This document shows, one piece after another, positions 6,987-9,951 of a stretch of DNA of 9,951 nt. Source of the DNA: Ramlibacter sp. (GTDB lineage Bacteria; Pseudomonadota; Gammaproteobacteria; Burkholderiales; Burkholderiaceae_C); assembly GCA_021156245.1 (NCBI GenBank), contig JAJNBO010000129.1, forward strand, positions 1 through 9,951. Reading direction: 5' to 3'. The notes under the pieces were generated by a model, which saw nothing but the letters and a program-made list of their open reading frames with translations, was not told the origin of the DNA and did no database searches. A program made the position numbers and the translations under genes. How positions within the stretch are numbered: the first letter of the stretch is position 1; each line of letters starts with the position of its first letter.

Positions 6987-8003
6987 CTAGAGTTTCGCCA
7001 GCCGGTCCAGCGCCGTGCGCAAAGTCTCGTCCTTCTTGGCGAAGCAAAAGCGCACCACTCCCTGGTCGTCGCCCGTGCGGGCCAGCCCTTCGCGGAACAG
7101 GTCGCGCTTGCGCTGGTAGAAGGCGGACAACTGCAGGTAAGGCTCGGGCGACGCCATGTAGCTGGCCAGGCCGTATTGCATCGGCGTGTTCACGGTGAAG
7201 ACGTTGAACTGGTGCACCTTGCGGAATTCCGCCGTCAGGACGGCCGGCGCGGCCACGTAGCCGATCTTCCAGCCGGTCACGTGATAGGTCTTGCCGAAGC
7301 TGGAGACGATCAGCGAACGCGCAGCGAGGGCGGGGAAGCGCGCGGCGCTCTGGTGCTGCTGGCCGTCGAACACCATGTGCTCGTAGACCTCGTCGCTGAT
7401 GACGAAGACATCCGTGTCTGCCAGGAGGTCCTGCAGCTGCAGCATCTCGGCGCGCGTCCAGACGGTGGCGCTGGGGTTGTGCGGCGAGTTGATGACGATC
7501 GCCCGGGTGCGAGGCGACATGGCAGCCGCGATCTTGCCGAAGTCCGGCCGGAAAGTGCCGGGCGTGAGCGGAACCCGGACGACGGTGCCACCGGCCAGCT
7601 CGATGTTGGGCACGTAGCTGTCGTAGCAGGGTTCCAGCACGATCACTTCATCCCCCGGCCGCACGAGGCACAGGATGGCGGTGATGATGGCCTGGGTCGC
7701 GCCTGCGGTCACGGTGATCTCCGCGGCGGGATCGTACTTGCGTCCATACAGCGCCTCGATCTTGGCCGAGATCGCTTCGCGCAACGCTGGCACGCCGGTC
7801 ATGGGCGGATACTGGTTCAGCCCCTTGCGCATGGCGTCCGCCACCGCGTCCACCAATTTCGGGTCGCAGTCGAAGTCGGGGAAGCCCTGGCCCAGGTTCA
7901 CGGCGCCTTTTTCAGCCGCCAGGGCGGACATCACCGTGAAGATGGTCGTCCCGATCGCCGGGAACTTGGTTTGCAGGGACGGGGTGCGGTCAGGAGTGCT
8001 CAT
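6987..8003 (-). CDS. ybdL: YbdL-type methionine aminotransferase with internal deletion
   Basis: This is a fold-type I PLP aminotransferase of 338 residues. Recognisable elements are the GTTIFTVMSAL and NLGQGFPDF N-terminal motifs, NQYPPMTG, PHNPSATVW (N176), ISDEVYE (D204, Y207), SSFGKTYHVTGWKIGY with PLP-binding K238, and the C-terminal VRFCFAKKDETL with substrate-carboxylate arginine R318. The family converts methionine and aromatic or glutamine-type amino acids to 2-oxo acids, and back, in methionine salvage. E. coli YbdL has 386 residues. Here the helix ending FREGLART (to residue 310) joins directly to GDDQGVVRFCF, skipping about 48 residues that normally hold strands of the small domain. 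The reading frame is kept. The ATG at 8003 matches the family's N-terminus and lies 2 bases after the regulator's stop; no good Shine-Dalgarno is visible, so translation is probably coupled. Whether the product folds is doubtful. Confidence 0.9.
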   Translation of the reverse strand: MSTPDRTPSLQTKFPAIGTTIFTVMSALAAEKGAVNLGQGFPDFDCDPKLVDAVADAMRKGLNQYPPMTGVPALREAISAKIEALYGRKYDPAAEITVTAGATQAIITAILCLVRPGDEVIVLEPCYDSYVPNIELAGGTVVRVPLTPGTFRPDFGKIAAAMSPRTRAIVINSPHNPSATVWTRAEMLQLQDLLADTDVFVISDEVYEHMVFDGQQHQSAARFPALAARSLIVSSFGKTYHVTGWKIGYVAAPAVLTAEFRKVHQFNVFTVNTPMQYGLASYMASPEPYLQLSAFYQRKRDLFREGLARTGDDQGVVRFCFAKKDETLRTALDRLAKL

Positions 8004-8005
8004 GG

Positions 8006-8950
8006 CTAAAGGTCGAAGTCGGTGCCCTGGCCGGCCATGGCCTTGGCGATGAGGTTGCGGTCGAGCCGGTCGGACAACAGCTCGGCGAAGCGATAGACGA
8101 AGTTTCTCAAATACGCGCCCCGCTTGAACGCGACCCGCGCCAGGTTGTGCCCGAACAGCGCACCGAGCGGACGAACCGCAAGGTCGTTGTTGCTGCCGTC
8201 GTCGCGCACCGCCATCTCGGCCACGATGCCGATGCCGAGGCCGAGCCGTACGTAGGTCTTGATCACGTCGGAGTCGATCGCTTCCAGCGCGATGCGCGGC
8301 GTCAGCTTGCGCTGCGCGAACGCCGCATCGATGCGCGTGCGCCCCGTGAAGGAGGGGTGGTAGGTGACCAGTGGTTCGGCCGCGATGTCCTCGATGGTGA
8401 TGCGTTCCTTCTTCACCAGCGGGTGGGTCTGCGGCAGCACGAGGACGTGCTGCCACTCGTAGCAAGGCAGGGTGACGAGGTCCTGGTAGTCGGAGAGCGA
8501 TTCGGTCGCGATGCCGATCTCCGCCACTTCGTCCATCACCATCCGCGCCACCTGGTCCGGCGAGCCCTGGTGCAGGCTGACGCTGACCTTGGGATAGGCC
8601 TCGCGCAGCTTCGCCACCGGGATCGGCAGCACGTAGCGCGCCTGCGTGTGCGTGGTCGCGATCGACAGCGTGCCGCTGTCCTGGGCGCTGAACTGCTCCC
8701 CGATGCGCTTGAGGTTGCCCACTTCGCGCATGATCAGTTCGATGCTCTTGAGCACGTGCTGGCCGGGCTCGGTCACCCGTTTCAGCCGCTTGCCGTGGCG
8801 GGCGAAGATCTCGACGCCGAGCTCCTCTTCGAGCTCGATGATCGCCTTGGACACGCCGGGCTGCGACGTGTGCAGGGACTTGGCTGCCTCGGTCAGGTTC
8901 AGGTTCCGCCGCACCGCCTCCTGGACGAAGCGAAACTGATGCAGATTCAT
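8006..8950 (-). CDS. cysB: CysB-family LysR-type transcriptional regulator
   Basis: The 314-residue protein has an N-terminal winged helix-turn-helix (about residues 18-37, with the TSQPGVSKAI recognition helix) and a LysR substrate domain. It aligns along its length with CysB: IATTHTQARY (97-106) carries T100, T102 and Q103 at the same numbers as the sulfate/acetylserine-contacting residues of enteric CysB; IATES near 146-150, LHQGSP, LVTYHPSFTGR and SDVIKTYVRLGLGIGIVA are also kept. CysB proteins control sulfate uptake and cysteine synthesis and respond to O- or N-acetylserine. It could equally be a Cbl-like paralogue. The ATG at 8950 gives the family N-terminus (MNLHQFRF). It has its own probable promoter and an inverted repeat in its leader, and is followed 2 bases later by the aminotransferase gene, so the two are probably one transcript. 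Confidence 0.93.
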   Translation of the reverse strand: MNLHQFRFVQEAVRRNLNLTEAAKSLHTSQPGVSKAIIELEEELGVEIFARHGKRLKRVTEPGQHVLKSIELIMREVGNLKRIGEQFSAQDSGTLSIATTHTQARYVLPIPVAKLREAYPKVSVSLHQGSPDQVARMVMDEVAEIGIATESLSDYQDLVTLPCYEWQHVLVLPQTHPLVKKERITIEDIAAEPLVTYHPSFTGRTRIDAAFAQRKLTPRIALEAIDSDVIKTYVRLGLGIGIVAEMAVRDDGSNNDLAVRPLGALFGHNLARVAFKRGAYLRNFVYRFAELLSDRLDRNLIAKAMAGQGTDFDL

Positions 8951-8953
8951 ACC

Positions 8954-8977
8954 GAATTTCTTCTAAGAAAGAAATTC
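8954..8977. promoter_or_regulatory. Perfect 9+9 inverted repeat (candidate operator) before cysB-like gene
   Basis: GAATTTCTT (8954-8962) and AAGAAATTC (8969-8977) are exact reverse complements separated by 6 bases. The dyad is AT-rich in a very GC-rich region, starts 3 bases upstream of the regulator's start codon and abuts its probable -10 element. As DNA it resembles a LysR-family dyad placed for autorepression. As RNA it would form a 9-bp stem covering AGAAGAAA, the only purine-rich stretch available for ribosome binding. Confidence 0.7.
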
Positions 8978-9007
8978 ATTATGCCAAGGTCTCTTATTCC
9001 AAAGCAA
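8978..9007 (-). promoter_or_regulatory. Probable promoter of the cysB-like gene
   Basis: Read on the minus strand, TTGCTT (9007-9002) is followed 18 bases later by CATAAT (8983-8978), which matches 5 of 6 positions of the -10 consensus; the -35 matches 3 of 6. The -35 lies inside the end of cbiX. Transcription would start close to or within the inverted repeat, which fits repression by a protein bound there. Confidence 0.45.
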
Positions 9008-9353
9008 TCTTTGCGATCAGCTCGATGACACGGCGGTCTTCGCCCACCGACTTCTGCAGTGAGAACACGACATGGGGGTGCTCCGCCTTGAGCTGGCAGA
9101 GGAGCTTGGGCAGGTCTTCGCGCGCGTGCCGGCCCGTGCCGAGGAACATGGGGACGATGCGGATGTCCGTGGCCCCTGCGCCGACGAGCTCCTGCGTTGC
9201 TTCGGGCAGGGTGGGCGAGTCCAGTTCCAGGTAGGCACAGCGCACCGGAGTGCCGGGTTCCATGGCGCGCAGGCGGGCGGCCACGGTTTCCATGGGCAGC
9301 CGCCACAACGGGTCGCGCGATCCGTGGCCGAAGAGGATGACCGCCCTGGCCAT
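8994..9353 (-). CDS. cbiX: Small CbiX/SirB-type sirohydrochlorin chelatase
   Basis: The 119-residue single-domain protein has the signature of the short CbiX chelatases: LFGHGSRDP with metal-binding H10, the LEL segment (E43) and VPMFLGTGRHAREDLP with the second histidine H76. Members of this family insert Co2+ or Fe2+ into sirohydrochlorin, the last step toward siroheme or an early step toward cobalamin; small forms act as homodimers in the cytoplasm. The metal cannot be decided from sequence. Next to a CysB-type regulator, iron insertion for the siroheme of sulfite reductase is the likelier role (inference). The ATG directly follows the lptG stop codon (TAG ATG), with a GAGG ribosome binding site inside lptG, so the two are probably cotranscribed. 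Confidence 0.9.
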   Translation of the reverse strand: MARAVILFGHGSRDPLWRLPMETVAARLRAMEPGTPVRCAYLELDSPTLPEATQELVGAGATDIRIVPMFLGTGRHAREDLPKLLCQLKAEHPHVVFSLQKSVGEDRRVIELIAKIALE

Positions 9354-9950
9354 CTACCGCCTCAGCACGAGCCAGCCGAACGCACCCAGCGAGAACAGCG
9401 TGTAGAGGAAGCCGGGCGCTCCCGCCGCCACCCACGGCCGCCAATTCTGCAGGTTGCCGATGTAGCCGAACACGTTGTTCAGCAGGAAGAAGCTGATGCC
9501 GATCAGCACGCCGCCGAACACGTACGTGGTGATGCCACCCTGGCGGAAGTGCAGGTACGCGAACGGCAGCGCGAGCACCACCATCACCATGCAGGACAAG
9601 GGGTAGAAGACCTTGCGCCAGAACTCGATTTCGTACCGCTGCGACGTCTGTGAATTCGCCTCCAGGTGGCGCACGTACTGGAACAGCGCGATGGTGCTCA
9701 TGCGATCCGGTTTCAGCAGCGCCACGGACACCATCTCCTGCGTGATCTCGGTGGCCCACCGCATCGTCGGCAGCTTCTCGCGAACCACGCGCGACGACTG
9801 GCCCTCCGCGCTGCTGAACTCGGTGCGGTCGGCTTCCTCCAGCACCCAGGCGCCATCGTCGAAACGGGCGCGGGGCGCCTGCGTCAGGGAGACCAGGAAG
9901 CCGCGCGAGTCCGCCTCGAAGATCCGGACGTTGCGCATCTGCCCTTCGGA
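9354..9950 (-). CDS. lptG: LPS export permease LptG, C-terminal part (5' partial)
   Basis: About 198 C-terminal residues of a protein normally around 360-370 long are visible; the frame runs off the right edge, and the Met at 9938 is internal. The first half is the end of the periplasmic beta-jellyroll domain (RNVRIFEADSRGFLVSL, ARFDDGAWVLEEADRTEF). Then come FWRKVFYPLSCMVMVVLALPFAY, FRQGGITTYVFGGVLIGISFFLLNN and a last helix ending LVLRR, the usual C-terminal membrane segments of the LptF/LptG family. LptG with LptF and the ATPase LptB2 extracts lipopolysaccharide from the inner membrane and passes it to LptC. LptG rather than LptF is chosen from the LPFAY...RQGGI and LLNN region and from being the last of the expected lptF-lptG pair, but lptF is outside the window. 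Confidence 0.88.
   Translation of the reverse strand, partial: SEGQMRNVRIFEADSRGFLVSLTQAPRARFDDGAWVLEEADRTEFSSAEGQSSRVVREKLPTMRWATEITQEMVSVALLKPDRMSTIALFQYVRHLEANSQTSQRYEIEFWRKVFYPLSCMVMVVLALPFAYLHFRQGGITTYVFGGVLIGISFFLLNNVFGYIGNLQNWRPWVAAGAPGFLYTLFSLGAFGWLVLRR
9360..9364 (-). promoter_or_regulatory. Ribosome binding site of cbiX inside lptG
   Basis: On the minus strand TGAGG lies 6 bases before the cbiX ATG and within the last codons of lptG. It supports the short 119-residue start and independent ribosome loading despite the directly adjacent genes. Confidence 0.6.
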
Positions 9951-9951
9951 A

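Noticed and set aside
8004..8465. N-terminal extension of the aminotransferase into the regulator gene
   Set aside because: The family's N-terminus matches the ATG at 8003; the upstream frame is an overprint of the CysB-like gene and is Arg/Ala/His-rich.
9072..9653. Plus-strand 193-residue frame opposite lptG and cbiX, with a His-rich stretch
   Set aside because: Antisense to two clearly recognisable genes; the histidine run arises from the reverse complement of codons for Met/Val in an LptG membrane helix.

Overview
The window is high-GC, dense bacterial chromosome. It most resembles a betaproteobacterium of the Burkholderiales, probably Comamonadaceae (Ramlibacter/Variovorax-like). This rests on the GC-rich codon use and on how the HrpA, CysB-type, CbiX and LptG proteins read; it is inference from memory of these families, not a database result. 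I see no tRNA, rRNA, CRISPR array, insertion sequence, phage gene or recognisable defence system.

Layout. Plus strand, 1-2248: two tandem paralogues (the first cut by the window edge), each a multi-pass membrane protein (seven predicted helices in the complete copy) followed by a degenerate GGDEF domain that has lost the catalytic residues. Plus strand, 2295-6188: hrpA, a DEAH-box RNA helicase of about 1300 residues, starting at TTG and carrying an in-frame, low-complexity, palindrome-rich insert in its C-terminal half. Plus strand, 6284-6976: a Tat-exported Rieske-type [2Fe-2S] protein with unusual cluster-box spacing. The remaining genes are on the minus strand and read from right to left: the C-terminal part of lptG, a small cbiX/sirB-type chelatase, a CysB-like LysR regulator and a YbdL-type methionine aminotransferase. 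The Rieske and aminotransferase genes converge with only 10 bases between their stop codons.

How the genes relate. cbiX starts immediately at the lptG stop. The CysB-like regulator follows after 43 bases containing a likely promoter and a perfect 9+9 inverted repeat, and the aminotransferase begins 2 bases after the regulator's stop. Siroheme-type chelatase, CysB-type regulator and methionine transaminase together suggest a sulfur-assimilation and methionine theme downstream of the LPS-export gene lptG.

The most unusual points are: (1) the aminotransferase lacks about 48 residues of its C-terminal domain, in frame, although both flanks align well; (2) the repeat-like insert in hrpA, which also holds a four-run G-quadruplex motif with one-base loops; (3) the operator-like dyad between promoter and start codon of the cysB-like gene; (4) the paired pseudo-GGDEF membrane proteins, whose degenerate output domains are far more conserved than their membrane parts.
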